Below are positions 7,713-18,116 of a stretch of 57,863 bases of DNA, piece by piece. The stretch lies in NCBI GenBank assembly GCA_031287575.1, contig JAITSV010000016.1, positions 1 to 57,863 on the forward strand, read 5' to 3'. The position numbers were made by a program, and so were the translations under genes. Position 1 is the stretch's first letter. Each line of letters opens with the position of its first letter. This DNA is from Desulfovibrio sp. Its GTDB lineage: Bacteria > Desulfobacterota > Desulfovibrionia > Desulfovibrionales > Desulfovibrionaceae. The notes beneath the pieces are model-generated. The model did not search any database and was not told where the DNA came from. It worked only from the letters and a program-made list of their open reading frames with translations.

Positions 7713-9439
7713 TGCGCTGGAGCAATTGCTACATCCCCACCCTGAAGGAAGCCCCGGCAGACGCCGAGGTGGTCAGCCACAAGCTGCTCACCCGCGCGGG
7801 CATGATCCGCAAGCTTACCTCGGGCATCTACATCTATTTGCCGCTGGGCCTGAAGGCCATCGAGAAGACCGCCGCCATCGTGCGCGAGGAAATGAACCGC
7901 GCGGGCGCGCTGGAGCTGTCCATGCCCATGGTGCAGCCCGCCGACCTGTGGCAGGAATCGGGCCGCTGGGAATTCTACGGCAAGGAACTGCTGCGCTTTC
8001 AGGACCGCAACGGGCGCGACTACTGCCTTGGACCCACGCACGAGGAAGTCATCACCGACCTCGTGCGCGGCGAGGTGCGCTCGTACCGCCAGTTGCCCAT
8101 CAACCTGTACCAGATCCAGACCAAGTTCCGCGACGAGATCCGCCCCCGCTTCGGCCTGATGCGCGGCCGCGAATTCATCATGAAGGACGCCTACTCCTTC
8201 GACCGTGACGAGGCGGGCGCCGACAAGAGCTACTGGGCCATGTACGAGGCCTATCAGCAGGTGTTCAAGCGCCTGGGCCTGCGCTTCCGCGCGGTGGAGG
8301 CGGATTCCGGCTCCATCGGCGGCAGCTTCTCGCACGAGTTCATGGTGCTGGCCGACACCGGCGAGGACACCATTGCCGCCTGCACCGGCTGCGCCTACGC
8401 CGCCAACGTGGAGCGCGCCGAGGTGGCGGCGCCTGCCGTGCCTGCCACGCTGCCCGCCGTGGGCGCCATCGAAGAAGTGACCACCCCCGGCAAGCATACC
8501 GTGGAAGAGGTGTGCGCCTTCCTGGGCGTGCCGCAGTCCGCGCTGGTCAAGACGCTGATCCTGGTGGCCGACGGCAAGCCCGTGGCCGCCCTGGTGCGGG
8601 GTGACCGCGAACTGAACGACGTGAAGCTGAAGAACCTGCTCAAGTGCGACGACCTGGAACTTGCCGCGCCCGAACTGGTGCAGCAGATCACCGGCGCGCC
8701 CGTGGGCTTTGCCGGGCCGGTGGGCCTGAACGTGGAACGCGTCTTTGCCGACCACGAACTGCTGGCCTCCGACGGCTGGATCACCGGCGCCAACAAGGGC
8801 GACACCCACCTGCGCAACGTCAGCCTGGGCCGCGACGCCAAGATCGAACGCTACGCCGACCTGCGCGTGATCACCCCCGCCGACGCCTGCCCGCGCTGCG
8901 GGCAGCCCATCGAACTGACGCGCGGCATCGAGGTGGGCCACGTGTTCAAGCTGGGCACCAAGTACAGCGAACCGCTGAAGTGCACCTTCCTTGACGAAGA
9001 CGGCAAGGAAAAGGTCATGATCATGGGCTGCTACGGCATCGGCGTGTCGCGCGTTGTCGCCTCGTGCATCGAGCAGAACCACGACGCCGACGGCATCGTG
9101 TTTCCGCCGCCCATCGCCCCGTTCGAGGCCGTGCTGTGCTGCCTGGACCCCAAGAACGGCGAAACCCTTGGCAAGGCCGAGGAATTCTACGCCGAACTCA
9201 AGGCTCAGGGCGTGGACGCCATCCTTGACGACCGCGACGAACGCCCCGGCGTCAAGTTCAAGGACGCCGACCTCGTGGGCATGCCCCTGCAACTGGTGAT
9301 CGGCGGCAAGGGGTTGGCACGCGGCATCGTGGAAGCCAAGGACCGCCGTACCGGCGAGAAGACCGAACTGCCCGTCGAAGGCTTCGCCGAAGCCTTCCGC
9401 ACCTGGCGCGCCGCCGTGCGTGCGGGTTGGGGGCTGTAG
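7712..9439 (+). CDS. proS: Prolyl-tRNA synthetase
   Basis: Class II aminoacyl-tRNA synthetase of 575 residues, the usual length of the bacterial type with an editing insert. The N-terminus '[13 protein letters not shown]' and the class II motif 2 region '[19 protein letters not shown]' form the catalytic core. An INS (YbaK-like) domain at about residues 235-395 ('[18 protein letters not shown]', 'AGPVGL') hydrolyses mischarged Ala-tRNA(Pro). Motif 3 follows in '[12 protein letters not shown]', then the anticodon-binding domain. It is translationally coupled to ispG by a one-base overlap and is followed by a strong hairpin terminator at 9465. Confidence 0.95.
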   Translation: MRWSNCYIPTLKEAPADAEVVSHKLLTRAGMIRKLTSGIYIYLPLGLKAIEKTAAIVREEMNRAGALELSMPMVQPADLWQESGRWEFYGKELLRFQDRNGRDYCLGPTHEEVITDLVRGEVRSYRQLPINLYQIQTKFRDEIRPRFGLMRGREFIMKDAYSFDRDEAGADKSYWAMYEAYQQVFKRLGLRFRAVEADSGSIGGSFSHEFMVLADTGEDTIAACTGCAYAANVERAEVAAPAVPATLPAVGAIEEVTTPGKHTVEEVCAFLGVPQSALVKTLILVADGKPVAALVRGDRELNDVKLKNLLKCDDLELAAPELVQQITGAPVGFAGPVGLNVERVFADHELLASDGWITGANKGDTHLRNVSLGRDAKIERYADLRVITPADACPRCGQPIELTRGIEVGHVFKLGTKYSEPLKCTFLDEDGKEKVMIMGCYGIGVSRVVASCIEQNHDADGIVFPPPIAPFEAVLCCLDPKNGETLGKAEEFYAELKAQGVDAILDDRDERPGVKFKDADLVGMPLQLVIGGKGLARGIVEAKDRRTGEKTELPVEGFAEAFRTWRAAVRAGWGL

Positions 9440-9464
9440 CAGAAGAGAAATAGGGAAAGAAATT

Positions 9465-9505
9465 CGCGAGGGGGAAACCTCTTGAAAGAGGTTTTCCCCC
9501 TCGCG
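9465..9505. terminator. Strong hairpin terminator after proS, family G
   Basis: CGCGAGGGGGAAACCTCTT is paired with AAGAGGTTTTCCCCCTCGCG, an almost perfect 19-bp stem 26 bp after proS. The tail CTTTTTATTTGG follows 15-25 bp later. The architecture matches other family G hairpins in this window. Confidence 0.75.
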
Positions 9506-9601
9506 CTCCCCCTTCCAGAACTTTTTATTTGGTGCGTCCCTCGCCGTTCGGCTTGCCACAGTCGAAGCAAACCTCGATGAAAAAGTTTGGGGGGGAGGGG
9601 T

Positions 9602-9640
9602 TCGGGGAGGGAGACCCTTTTCAAAGGGTCCCCTCCCCGA
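9602..9640. terminator. Second G/C-armed hairpin before xseA, family G
   Basis: CGGGGAGGG-a-GACCCTTT pairs with AAAGGGTC-CCCTCCCCG. It is preceded by AAAAAGTTTGGGGGGGAGGGG, so together with the 9465 hairpin it brackets a 100-bp block between proS and xseA. It ends only 27 bp before the xseA start and would hinder read-through or structure the xseA leader. Confidence 0.6.
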
Positions 9641-9666
9641 TGCACGAACACCGCATCTGCAACGCC

Positions 9667-11157
9667 ATGAGCACCATCTACACCGTAGGAGAATTGACCC
9701 GGGCCATCCGGGCCGCCATTGAGGGCGGGTTTCCCTTCGTGTGGGTGCGCGGGCAGGTGAGCAACCTGTCGCGCCCGGCCTCGGGGCATTGCTATTTCGC
9801 GCTCAAGGACGAGGACGCGGTGCTCAACTGCGTGTGGTTCCGGGGCAACCAGCGCGACGCGGAACACTTTGATCCCATGACCGGCGAGGTGTTCGAGGAC
9901 GGGCCACGCCCCGGCCTAGCGCGCACCATGGCCAACGGGCAGGAACTGCTGTGCGCGGGGCGGCTGACGGTATACCCGCCGCGCGGCGGCTACCAGCTGG
10001 TGGTCGAAATGGCCCAGGACGCGGGCCTGGGGCGGCTGCACGCGCAGTTCGAGGCGCTGAAGGCCCGCCTTGCCGAACTGGGATATTTCGACGCGGCGCG
10101 CAAGCGTCCGCTGCCGCGCCATCCGAAACGGGTGGCGGTGATCACGGCCCCCACAGGGGCAGCGGTGCGCGACTTTCTGCGCATGGCGGACGAGCGCGGC
10201 TGGGGCTGCGAGATACGCATCCACCCGGTGCCGGTGCAGGGCGACGAGGCTCCCCCGCGCATTGCGGCGGCGCTGGCCGAGGTGGCCGCGCGGGGCTGGG
10301 CGCAGGTGGCGGTACTGATTCGCGGCGGCGGCTCGCTGGAAGACCTGTGGGCCTTCAATGACGAGCGGGTGGCCACGGCGGTGTTCGGCAGCCCCTTGCC
10401 GGTGCTGGCGGGTATTGGTCACGAGGTGGACCACACCATGGCCGACATGACCGCCGACGTGCGCGCGGCCACGCCCACCCATGCGGCACAGTTGCTGTGG
10501 CCGGAACGGCGCGAACTGGCGCAGCGCGTGGACGAACTGGAAATGGCCCTGACGCGGGGCATGGAACGGCGCTTCGCCCGGCTGGACGAGCAGTTGGGTA
10601 CTTTGGTGCGCGGACTGGCCTGGCTGTCGCCGGAACGGGCGCTGGCCCGGCTGGACGAACGTTTTGCCGACGCGGCGGCCCGGTTGGGCCGGGCGTGGGA
10701 GGTGCTGGCCCGGCGCGATGCGGCGCGGCTGGACACGGCGGACGCGGCCTTGGCCCGCACGCTGGGGCCGGAGGCGTGGGAACGGCGTGAACGCGCCGTG
10801 GACGCGCTGGAAGCGCGCCTGCATTGGGCGGGCGAACGCGCGGTGACCGGGCGCGAGCATGAACTGGAACGCTGCGCCCTGCGGCTGGACGCGCTGGACC
10901 CGTTGCGCCCGCTGGAGCGTGGCTACAGTCTGGTGCGCCGGGCCGACGGCGGCTTTCTGCGCGGCGTGGCCGAGGTTGCGCCCGGCGATGCGCTGGCCGT
11001 GCTGGTGCGTGACGGCGAAGTGGACGTGACCGTGCGCGGTGCGCGTCCTGGGCGGATGATGGAACAGGGCGGCGTGGCAGGTGGCGGACGGGCCGCCGCA
11101 ACGGACCGCGAGGATGGAACGGGCGCCACGGAGCAGGGCGCCGGAGATATTTCGTGA
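9667..11157 (+). CDS. xseA: Exonuclease VII large subunit
   Basis: Protein of 496 residues. The start at 9667 (MSTIYTVGELTRAI) gives the family N-terminus; an in-frame ATG at 9640 is inside a hairpin and less likely. An N-terminal OB fold ('VWVRGQVSNLSRPASGHCYF') is followed by the catalytic core: 'VAVITAPTGAAVRDFL', 'VLIRGGGSLEDLWAFND' and 'AGIGHEVDHTMADMTAD', all hallmark XseA motifs. A long coiled-coil region follows. With XseB it degrades single-stranded DNA into oligonucleotides. The stop overlaps the start of an M23 peptidase gene, which separates it from xseB. Confidence 0.93.
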   Translation: MSTIYTVGELTRAIRAAIEGGFPFVWVRGQVSNLSRPASGHCYFALKDEDAVLNCVWFRGNQRDAEHFDPMTGEVFEDGPRPGLARTMANGQELLCAGRLTVYPPRGGYQLVVEMAQDAGLGRLHAQFEALKARLAELGYFDAARKRPLPRHPKRVAVITAPTGAAVRDFLRMADERGWGCEIRIHPVPVQGDEAPPRIAAALAEVAARGWAQVAVLIRGGGSLEDLWAFNDERVATAVFGSPLPVLAGIGHEVDHTMADMTADVRAATPTHAAQLLWPERRELAQRVDELEMALTRGMERRFARLDEQLGTLVRGLAWLSPERALARLDERFADAAARLGRAWEVLARRDAARLDTADAALARTLGPEAWERRERAVDALEARLHWAGERAVTGREHELERCALRLDALDPLRPLERGYSLVRRADGGFLRGVAEVAPGDALAVLVRDGEVDVTVRGARPGRMMEQGGVAGGGRAAATDREDGTGATEQGAGDIS

Positions 11158-12182
11158 TGCAGTGTTTTCCGTTTGCCGGGCGGGATGACCGGGGGGCCGT
11201 TCGCCTGTGGTCGGTGCTGGCGGCGGGCTGCGGTCTGGCCGGGTTGGTGGTTACATTGGCCTTGCTGCTTGTCGCGTCGGCCTCGCCCGCGCGGGCGGCG
11301 GTGCTGTCGTTGGATGCCCCGGAATCCACCGGCGACGGCAAGCCCTTCGTGGTCACGGTGACGGCGGATGCGCCGGGCGACGTGGTGCTGGACTGGCGCG
11401 GCCATGCTATCACCGTGCCCGTGGCGCCCATCAGCGTCGGAACTGTCTCCGGGGCTACCGGGTCCGCTGGCCCTGCCCGCTGGACGGGCCAGGCCATCCT
11501 GGCCGTGCCGCTGGACACCAAACCGGGTACGGAAACGCTGCGCGCCCGCGTTGTCGGGCAGCCCAAGGCCGCGCCTACCGTCACCCGCGCCGTCGCCGTG
11601 GTCCGCGCCGCCTATCCGGAACAGCGCCTGACCGTGGAGGGCAAGTATGTCAACCCGGACAAGGCCGCGTTGGACCGCCACGAGGCGGAGCGCGCCCGCG
11701 TGAAGGCCGCGTTGGCCCTGCGCACTCCGGAACGCCTGTGGGCGCTGCCCATGGCCCGGCCCGTACCGGGCGAAGTGTCCAGCCTGTTCGGTTTGCGCCG
11801 GGTGTTCAACGGCGAACCGCGCGCCCCGCATCGCGGGCTGGATCTGCGCGGCGCGGCGGGTGAACCGGTGATCGCCTGCGCTGCCGGACGGGTGGTGCTG
11901 GCCGAGAATCATTATTTCGCGGGCAATTCCGTGTATATCGACCACGGCATGGGCGTGGTCAGCATGTATTTTCACCTGTCCGCAACGGGCGTGACCCCCG
12001 GCCAGATGGTGGCTCAGGGCCAGGTCATCGGCAAGGTGGGCAGCACGGGCCGGGTCACCGGGCCGCATCTGCATTTCGGCATGGCGGTGCTTGGCGACAT
12101 GGTGGACCCTCAGGTATTGCTGGACCCTCGGATATCGTTGGAGAGGGCGCCCGCGAACGCGGGCGTGACCACACGGGAGTAA
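11157..12182 (+). CDS. Secreted M23 (LytM) peptidase
   Basis: Protein of 341 residues with an N-terminal membrane/signal segment ('LAGLVVTLALLLVASASPARA'). A beta-rich domain precedes the C-terminal M23 domain at about residues 205-320. Zinc-site motifs are 'HRGLDLRG' (H and D) and 'GPHLHFGM' (HxH), with glycine-rich 'GSTGRVTGPHLHF' intact, so it is probably an active endopeptidase cutting peptidoglycan crosslinks. The ATG at 11157 overlaps the xseA stop (TGATG); a GTG one codon earlier is also possible. It is translated between xseA and xseB, an arrangement that interrupts the two exonuclease subunits. Confidence 0.88.
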   Translation: MQCFPFAGRDDRGAVRLWSVLAAGCGLAGLVVTLALLLVASASPARAAVLSLDAPESTGDGKPFVVTVTADAPGDVVLDWRGHAITVPVAPISVGTVSGATGSAGPARWTGQAILAVPLDTKPGTETLRARVVGQPKAAPTVTRAVAVVRAAYPEQRLTVEGKYVNPDKAALDRHEAERARVKAALALRTPERLWALPMARPVPGEVSSLFGLRRVFNGEPRAPHRGLDLRGAAGEPVIACAAGRVVLAENHYFAGNSVYIDHGMGVVSMYFHLSATGVTPGQMVAQGQVIGKVGSTGRVTGPHLHFGMAVLGDMVDPQVLLDPRISLERAPANAGVTTRE

Positions 12183-12185
12183 CGC

Positions 12186-12488
12186 ATGGCCGCGCGTACA
12201 CGAAAGAATGCAGGGGCTAATGCCCCTGACGGCGTTGACGGCGTCGTGGAAAGGGCCGGGGACACGGTGGACTACGAAGCCGCCATGGCCCGCCTGCAAG
12301 AGGTGGTGGCCGCCCTGGAAGCGGGCGACCTGCCGCTGGAGCGCAGCGTGGCCCTGTACAAGGAAGGGCTGGGCCTGTCCCGCGCCTGCCGCGACCGGCT
12401 GCGCACGGCCCGCAACGAGATACGCCTGTTCACCGAAGGCGGCCTGACAGAATTTGAAGGGGTGGGGGACGATGCTGACGCCGAGTGA
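12186..12488 (+). CDS. xseB: Exonuclease VII small subunit
   Basis: Protein of 100 residues (family 70-100). The conserved core is '[20 protein letters not shown]' followed by '[19 protein letters not shown]', the standard XseB helical pair. The N-terminal 28 residues are a variable extension. It begins 3 bp after the M23 gene stops and its last 17 bases overlap the ispA start, so translation of xseA, M23, xseB and ispA is likely coupled. Confidence 0.92.
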   Translation: MAARTRKNAGANAPDGVDGVVERAGDTVDYEAAMARLQEVVAALEAGDLPLERSVALYKEGLGLSRACRDRLRTARNEIRLFTEGGLTEFEGVGDDADAE

Positions 12489-13425
12489 GATCAAGGCCCG
12501 CCTGCGCGACGCCGCCGCCGGGGTGGAGCGCTATCTGGCCGCGTGCCTGGCCGACCGGGGCATTCCCGCGCGGCTGCGCGCCTCCATGGAATACAGCCTG
12601 AACGCGGGCGGCAAGCGGGTGCGCCCGGTGCTGTGCCTGACCACCGCCGGGCTGTTCGGCCTGCCAGCGGAGCGGGTGATGCCCTTTGCCGTCGCCATCG
12701 AGATGATCCACACCTATTCGCTCATCCACGACGACCTGCCCGCCATGGACGACGACGATCTGCGGCGGGGCAAGCCCTCGAACCACAAGATGTTCGACGA
12801 AGCCACGGCCATTCTGGCCGGTGACGGCCTGCTCACCGACGCCTTCGATTTCATGGCGGGTGTGGGGGCGGGAGTGGGCGTGAATTCCGGCGACAAGTGC
12901 CGTGGCACGGGCAACGGCAACGCCGCCATCCCCGCCGCCAACGTGCTGGCCGCCCTGCGCGTCGTTGCCCGTGCCGCCGGTGCCCCCGGCATGGTGGGCG
13001 GCCAGGCGCTGGACATGGAATACACGGGCCGTGCGGGCGTGACCCTGGACGAAATGGCCGCCATGCACGCCATGAAGACCGGGGCGCTGCTGCGCGCGTC
13101 GTGCCTGTCCGGGGCCCTGCTGGCTGGCGCCGACGCCGACGCGCAGGCCCGCATCGCCGACTACGGCGCGCACATCGGCGCGGCCTTCCAGATCGTGGAC
13201 GACATCCTCGACGAGGTGGGCGACGAGGCGGAAATCGGCAAGCCCGTGGGCAGCGACGCGGAGCAGGGCAAGACCACCTATCCCTCGTTGCTCGGTATTG
13301 AACGCAGCCGCGCCCTGGCCCGCGAACGGGCCGACGCGGCCATCGAGCGGCTGTCGCCCTACACCGGGCCGGACGCCGATTTTCTGCGCAGCCTGGCCAG
13401 CTACATTGTAGACAGAGCCAGCTAA
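12472..13425 (+). CDS. ispA: Polyprenyl synthetase (farnesyl diphosphate synthase type)
   Basis: Protein of 317 residues. The start at 12472 ([11 protein letters not shown]) lies within the end of xseB. Aspartate-rich motifs are intact: '[17 protein letters not shown]' (first DDxxD) and '[18 protein letters not shown]' (second). The family's 'GGKRVRPVL' and '[10 protein letters not shown]' are also present. It condenses IPP with DMAPP/GPP to farnesyl (possibly geranylgeranyl) diphosphate. The chain length cannot be settled by eye. The residues just after 'LLTDAFDFM' (about 128-150) are unusually Gly-rich for the family. dxs follows 89 bp downstream. Confidence 0.9.
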   Translation: MLTPSEIKARLRDAAAGVERYLAACLADRGIPARLRASMEYSLNAGGKRVRPVLCLTTAGLFGLPAERVMPFAVAIEMIHTYSLIHDDLPAMDDDDLRRGKPSNHKMFDEATAILAGDGLLTDAFDFMAGVGAGVGVNSGDKCRGTGNGNAAIPAANVLAALRVVARAAGAPGMVGGQALDMEYTGRAGVTLDEMAAMHAMKTGALLRASCLSGALLAGADADAQARIADYGAHIGAAFQIVDDILDEVGDEAEIGKPVGSDAEQGKTTYPSLLGIERSRALARERADAAIERLSPYTGPDADFLRSLASYIVDRAS

Positions 13426-13514
13426 CGCCCGCACCAGAGTGCATTGTACGGCACGACAACAACGCCTTGCATCACCGGGCGCGCCCCGCGCGGCCCGATA
13501 ACGGATACCCACGC

Positions 13515-15479
13515 ATGACCGGACAGCTACCGCCCTCGCGCTTTCCCCAAGGGCAGCCCCGGGGGCAGTCATCGGAACACTCCGCTGGCACGTCCCTTCT
13601 GGATTCCCTCGCCAGCCCGCGCGACGTGGCCGGTCTGGCGCCCGAACAGGTCCAGCAACTGGCCGACGAGTTGCGCCAGCGCATCATCGCAACCGTGTCC
13701 CGCAACGGCGGGCACCTTGCTCCTTCGCTGGGCGTGGTGGAACTGACCATCGCCCTGCTGACCTCGTTCGACGTCGACCATGACAAGGTCGTCTGGGACG
13801 TGGGCCATCAGGCCTACGCCTGGAAGCTGCTGACCGGACGCGCCGCCAGCTTCCACACCCTGCGGCGCGGCGGCGGCATCAGCGGCTTTCCCAAGATGGC
13901 GGAAAGCCCGTACGACCACTTCGGGGTGGGGCATTCCTCCACGTCCATTTCCGCCGCGCTGGGCATGGCCATGGCGCGCGACCTGGCCGGGGGCGACAAC
14001 AACGTGGTGGCCGTCATCGGCGACGGCTCCATGACGGCAGGGCTTGCCTTCGAAGGGTTGAACCAGGCCGGGGCCATGGACCGCAAGCTCATCGTCGTGC
14101 TGAACGACAACGAGATGTCCATTTCCAAGAACGTGGGGGCGTTGTCGCTGTTCCTCAGCCGCAACCTGTCCAAGCGCTGGGTGCGCCGCATGAAGAAGGA
14201 CATGGAAACCTTCATGCGCTCCATCCCCGGCATCGGCGAGGACATGCTGGGCTACGCCAAGCGCAGCGAGCACAGCCTGAAGGGGTTCTTCACGCCGGGC
14301 ATGCTGTTCGAGGCGTTCGGGTTCAACTACATCGGACCGGTGAACGGGCATGACGTGAAGGCGCTGACCCGCACCTTCGACATGGCCCGCACCCTGGACG
14401 AGCCGGTGCTGCTGCACGTGCTGACCCGCAAGGGCAAGGGCTACGCCCCGGCGGAGACCAATCCCACCCACTTCCACGGGGTGGGCCGCTTCGAGCCGGA
14501 AACGGGCAAGGCCGCCAAGCTGGCCGACGCCCCGGCGCTGCCCAGCTTCACCGACGTGTTCGGCGAAACCCTGTGCATGCTGGCCGACGAGGACAAGCGG
14601 GTCATGGCCATCACCGCCGCCATGCCCGAGGGCACCGGCACCAGCTGTTTCTGTACACGCCACCCGGAGCGGTTCGTGGACGTGGGCATCTGCGAGCAGC
14701 ACGCGGTGACCTTTGCCGCAGGCCTTGCCACGCAGGGGCTGCGCCCGTTCGTGGCCATCTATTCCACCTTCCTGCAACGCTCGTACGACCAGGTGGTGCA
14801 CGACGTGTGCATCCAGAACCTGCCGGTGGTATTCTGCGTGGACCGTGCCGGGCTGGTGGGCGAGGACGGCCCCACCCACCACGGGGTGTTCGATATTTCC
14901 TATCTGCGCCACATTCCCAACATGCACATCCTGGCCCCGCGCGACGAGGCGCAACTGCGCCACGCCATGCGCACCGCCCTGGCCCTGGATGCGCCGGTAG
15001 CCATACGCTACCCGCGCGGCGTGGGCACGGGGGCCGCGTTGCCCCCGCGCGGAGAGGTGCTGCCCCTTGGCCGGGGCGAGGTGTTGAAGCAGGGCGAAGG
15101 GCTGGCCGTTATCGCCTGCGGCAGCCGGGTGGCCCCGGCGCTGGAGGCGGCGGAACGGGTGGCCGAGGAATCGGGCCGCCAGGTCACCGTGTTCGACGCG
15201 GTCTGGGCCAAGCCCCTTCCCGTGGAGCAACTGCTGGAACTGGCCGCCACCCACGAGGCGTTGCTGCTGCTGGAGGAAAACGCCCTGGCGGGCGGCTTTA
15301 CCTCTGCCGTGCTGGAATGTCTGGCCGACCATGGTGCACTGCGCGGTCAGGCCATCCGCAGGCTGGGCGTGCCCGACCACTTCGTGGAGCACGGCAGCCA
15401 GAAGGAGTTGCGGGCCAAGCTGGGCCTGTGCGTGGACGGCATCGAGGAGGCCCTGCGGTCCATGCTGGGGCTGGAGTAG
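13515..15479 (+). CDS. dxs: 1-deoxy-D-xylulose-5-phosphate synthase
   Basis: Thiamine-diphosphate enzyme of 654 residues (family 620-660) that makes DXP from pyruvate and glyceraldehyde 3-phosphate, the first MEP step. The start at 13515 (MTGQLPP) is chosen over one 16 codons upstream. Motifs: 'NGGHLAPSLGVVELTIAL' at the N-terminus, the ThDP-binding 'GDGSMTAGLAFEGLNQ...NDNEMSIS', the transketolase pyrimidine region 'VDVGICEQHAVTFAAGLA', and 'DRAGLVGEDGPTHHG'. It ends at a strong terminator. ispG and ispA upstream make this a partial isoprenoid cluster. Confidence 0.95.
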   Translation: MTGQLPPSRFPQGQPRGQSSEHSAGTSLLDSLASPRDVAGLAPEQVQQLADELRQRIIATVSRNGGHLAPSLGVVELTIALLTSFDVDHDKVVWDVGHQAYAWKLLTGRAASFHTLRRGGGISGFPKMAESPYDHFGVGHSSTSISAALGMAMARDLAGGDNNVVAVIGDGSMTAGLAFEGLNQAGAMDRKLIVVLNDNEMSISKNVGALSLFLSRNLSKRWVRRMKKDMETFMRSIPGIGEDMLGYAKRSEHSLKGFFTPGMLFEAFGFNYIGPVNGHDVKALTRTFDMARTLDEPVLLHVLTRKGKGYAPAETNPTHFHGVGRFEPETGKAAKLADAPALPSFTDVFGETLCMLADEDKRVMAITAAMPEGTGTSCFCTRHPERFVDVGICEQHAVTFAAGLATQGLRPFVAIYSTFLQRSYDQVVHDVCIQNLPVVFCVDRAGLVGEDGPTHHGVFDISYLRHIPNMHILAPRDEAQLRHAMRTALALDAPVAIRYPRGVGTGAALPPRGEVLPLGRGEVLKQGEGLAVIACGSRVAPALEAAERVAEESGRQVTVFDAVWAKPLPVEQLLELAATHEALLLLEENALAGGFTSAVLECLADHGALRGQAIRRLGVPDHFVEHGSQKELRAKLGLCVDGIEEALRSMLGLE

Positions 15480-15520
15480 GGCGGGCTGCCGATTCAGTCT
15501 GGAACATCATGCAATGAACG

Positions 15521-15557
15521 CGGCGGCGGGAGGTCACTCCCGCCGCCGTTGGTTTTT
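15521..15557 (+). terminator. Rho-independent terminator of dxs
   Basis: A perfect 12-bp stem CGGCGGCGGGAG-gtca-CTCCCGCCGCCG is followed by TTGGTTTTT, 42 bp after the dxs stop. Confidence 0.9.
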
Positions 15558-15626
15558 GCGATGTGTCCGGCGAACAATCCGGCATCACCGGGCCGGCATC
15601 ACCGGGCTGCGCGGCGTGGTTGCTCC

Positions 15627-17942
15627 CTACGCCCGCATGTCCGCGATGATCTCCTTCAGTTCCACGGCCAGCCGGGCCAGTTCGGTCACGGCCTGCGACG
15701 ACTGGCCCATGGCTTCCGCCGTTTCCGAGGCGATGCGGTTGATGTCTTCCGTGCCGCGCCCCACCTCTTCGCTGGCGGCGGACTGCTGTTCGCTGGCCGC
15801 CGCGATGGCGCGCACGTTGTCCGAGGTGCGCTCCACCAGCCCCACGATACTGCGCAGCGAATCGCCGGAAAGATTGGCGGTGCGCGTGCAGTCCACGATG
15901 GCGGCGGTGGTGTTTTCCGTGCTCTGGATGTTGGCCCGCGCGCTCTGCTGCACCGAGCGGATATAGCGGCCCACCTCGCTGGTGGCGGTCATGGTCTTTT
16001 CGGCCAGCTTGCGCACCTCGTCGGCCACCACGGCAAAGCCGCGCCCGGCGTCGCCAGCCCGCGCGGCCTCGATGGCGGCATTCAGCGCCAGCAGGTTGGT
16101 CTGGTCGGCGATGTCCGCGATAACCGTCATGATCTGGCCGATGCCGTCGGCCTGGCGGCCCAGTTCGGTCATGTCGGCTTTCAGGCTTTCGGCCTGGCCG
16201 TTGATGGCGTTGATGGTGTTCACCACCGATTCCACCAGCCGCGCGCCCTCCTGGGCCTGCGAGCGGGCGGATTCGGCAAGGTCCGCCGTTTCCGCGGCGT
16301 TGCGCGCGACGCTCATGGCGGCGGCGTTCATTTCCTCCACGGCGGCGGCGGCCTCTGACGTGCGGCTGCGCTGCTCGTCGCTGCCGCGCGAGGACTGTTC
16401 GATCTGCGCGGCCAACTGCTCCGATGCCGAGGCCAGCATGTTGGCCACCTCGTCGGCCTTCACCGCTGCATGGGCGATGCGTTCGTTCTGCTCCTCGATG
16501 CGGGCGTGCTGGGTCTTGATGTCCGTCTGGTCCGCAATCAGGGCAAATCCGGCGATGAGCGTGCCGTCCAGGTCGTACATGGGGGCGGCATCCACGCTGG
16601 CGTACAGCCGTGCGCCCTTGCGGCCCGCCAGTTCCGTCTGCACGCCGCGCTGGGCGCTGCGTTCGCGCATGCAGGTTCCGATGACCGTGGCGTGGTTGTC
16701 GTCCGCGTGGAAGATGCGCCCCACCGGCGCGCCCGTGAAGGATTGCGGATCGCCCTCGATCTGCATGTAGTCGAGGGTGGCGCGGTTGACGAACAGCACC
16801 CGCTGGTCGGGCCCGGCCACCACGCAGGGCAGGGTGATGCCGTCCAGCAGCCCCTGGGCAAAGCCCAGCTTGTTCTTGAGTTCGCTCACCATGGTCCGCA
16901 CGTTGTCACCCAGGCTGCGGAATTCGTACTTGAAGTCCTGGTGCAGGACGGCCTTCAGGTCGCCCCCGGCCACGGCGCGGGTGAATGCCTCGATGTCCGC
17001 CACCGGGCGGGCCACCAGGCGCCGCACCAGCAGCGACACCACGCCCGCCAGCACCAGCAGCGCCGCCGCGCCGATGCCCAGCAGGGTGTTGCGCTGGGCA
17101 ACGGCCGTGCCGGCCAGTTCGTCGGTGTAGGCGCTCATGCACACCAGCCAGCCGGTGGCGGGGTCCGTGGTGACGGTCAGGTACTTGCGTTCGCCCTTCC
17201 AGTCGTAAAAGGCGTTGCCGTTCTTCATGGACAGGGCGGTACGCACGAATTCGTGCTCGGTCACGTCCTTGAGCATCATGCTCTTGTCGGGGTGGGCGAT
17301 GATGTGGCCGCTGCCGTCCAGCATGAAGCCGTAGCCGCGCTGTCCGAAATGCAGCCCGCTGACGAAGGTGGTGGTGAAGTTCTCCCAACGGGGGAAGATG
17401 CCCACCCCGCCGATGACGCGGCCAGCGGCATCGCGGATGGCCTTCACCGCCACGAAGATGAACATGTTGCCGCCGCCGGTCTTGGCGGTGATGATGGACT
17501 TGCCGATGAAGGTGTCCTGCCCGGCCATGACCGCCCTGAAGTAATCGCGGTCGCCGCGTTTGCCGCCGGTCAGGTCTTCCATGTCGGCGTTGATGCCCGC
17601 GCGGATGATGCCCTGGTCGTCGAACACGATGACCGACCAGATGTTGCCGTCGCCGCGCACCACCTCCTTCAGGCGGTTCTGGGCGGTGGCGGCATCGCCG
17701 GTCAGGGCTTCCAGCACCAGACGCTGACTGGAAAGCTGGTTGATGGTGCCGGTGAAGTTCTGCACGTACAGCGCAAGCGCATCGCGCGCGCTGGTGCCTG
17801 CCTGTTCCATGGAGTGCTGTTCCAGTTCCAGCGCCATGCGGTACGAGGAACCCGTCACGTAGTATATGATGCCGCCGAATGCCGCGATGACGGCCAGCAT
17901 GACGGAAACGATGAACACCGGTGCGACGCTCTTGACGCTCAT
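15627..17942 (-). CDS. Methyl-accepting chemotaxis protein with dCache and PAS domains
   Basis: Transmembrane chemoreceptor of 771 residues. The start at 17942 ([10 protein letters not shown]) puts the first membrane helix at residues 6-30; a longer reading adds 31 hydrophilic residues. A periplasmic dCache-like sensor follows ('[18 protein letters not shown]', '[13 protein letters not shown]'), then a second membrane helix ('[18 protein letters not shown]'), a HAMP region, and a PAS domain ('[20 protein letters not shown]'). The C-terminal signalling hairpin has the conserved tip '[20 protein letters not shown]'. Several Glu/Gln pairs could be methylation sites. The ligand is unknown; a carboxylate or amino acid would be usual for dCache. 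Confidence 0.9.
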   Translation of the reverse strand: MSVKSVAPVFIVSVMLAVIAAFGGIIYYVTGSSYRMALELEQHSMEQAGTSARDALALYVQNFTGTINQLSSQRLVLEALTGDAATAQNRLKEVVRGDGNIWSVIVFDDQGIIRAGINADMEDLTGGKRGDRDYFRAVMAGQDTFIGKSIITAKTGGGNMFIFVAVKAIRDAAGRVIGGVGIFPRWENFTTTFVSGLHFGQRGYGFMLDGSGHIIAHPDKSMMLKDVTEHEFVRTALSMKNGNAFYDWKGERKYLTVTTDPATGWLVCMSAYTDELAGTAVAQRNTLLGIGAAALLVLAGVVSLLVRRLVARPVADIEAFTRAVAGGDLKAVLHQDFKYEFRSLGDNVRTMVSELKNKLGFAQGLLDGITLPCVVAGPDQRVLFVNRATLDYMQIEGDPQSFTGAPVGRIFHADDNHATVIGTCMRERSAQRGVQTELAGRKGARLYASVDAAPMYDLDGTLIAGFALIADQTDIKTQHARIEEQNERIAHAAVKADEVANMLASASEQLAAQIEQSSRGSDEQRSRTSEAAAAVEEMNAAAMSVARNAAETADLAESARSQAQEGARLVESVVNTINAINGQAESLKADMTELGRQADGIGQIMTVIADIADQTNLLALNAAIEAARAGDAGRGFAVVADEVRKLAEKTMTATSEVGRYIRSVQQSARANIQSTENTTAAIVDCTRTANLSGDSLRSIVGLVERTSDNVRAIAAASEQQSAASEEVGRGTEDINRIASETAEAMGQSSQAVTELARLAVELKEIIADMRA

Positions 17943-18040
17943 GGACCCCCCAACGAATGCAATGTTTCTATCGTATGTAAAATCTAGCTCCATGGCACGG
18001 ATGCTGTCAAGGAATGGGGGCACTACCGGGGACATGGGGG

Positions 18041-18079
18041 AAAACGGAAGTGGCGCATCCGATACGCGGAATGCGCCAC
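18041..18079 (-). terminator. Terminator of the marC-like gene
   Basis: GTGGCGCAT (18050-18058) pairs with ATGCGCCAC (18071-18079). Reading leftward, the stem is followed by TTCCGTTTTCCCC. It lies 38 bp past the MarC-family stop and ahead of the chemoreceptor gene. Confidence 0.65.
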
Positions 18080-18116
18080 CCCGGCGGCAAGGATGCCATG
18101 ATTTGTTGTAGTGACG

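Noticed and set aside
12857..12925. Insertion in ispA after LLTDAFDFM
   Set aside because: The Gly-rich stretch aligns with the variable loop before 'MVGGQALD' found in the family, so it is at most a longer loop.
16470..17987. Long rightward open frame (505 codons) opposite the chemoreceptor
   Set aside because: Antisense to a complete chemoreceptor; the His/Gly/Arg-rich translation is typical of a reverse-strand shadow in high-GC DNA.
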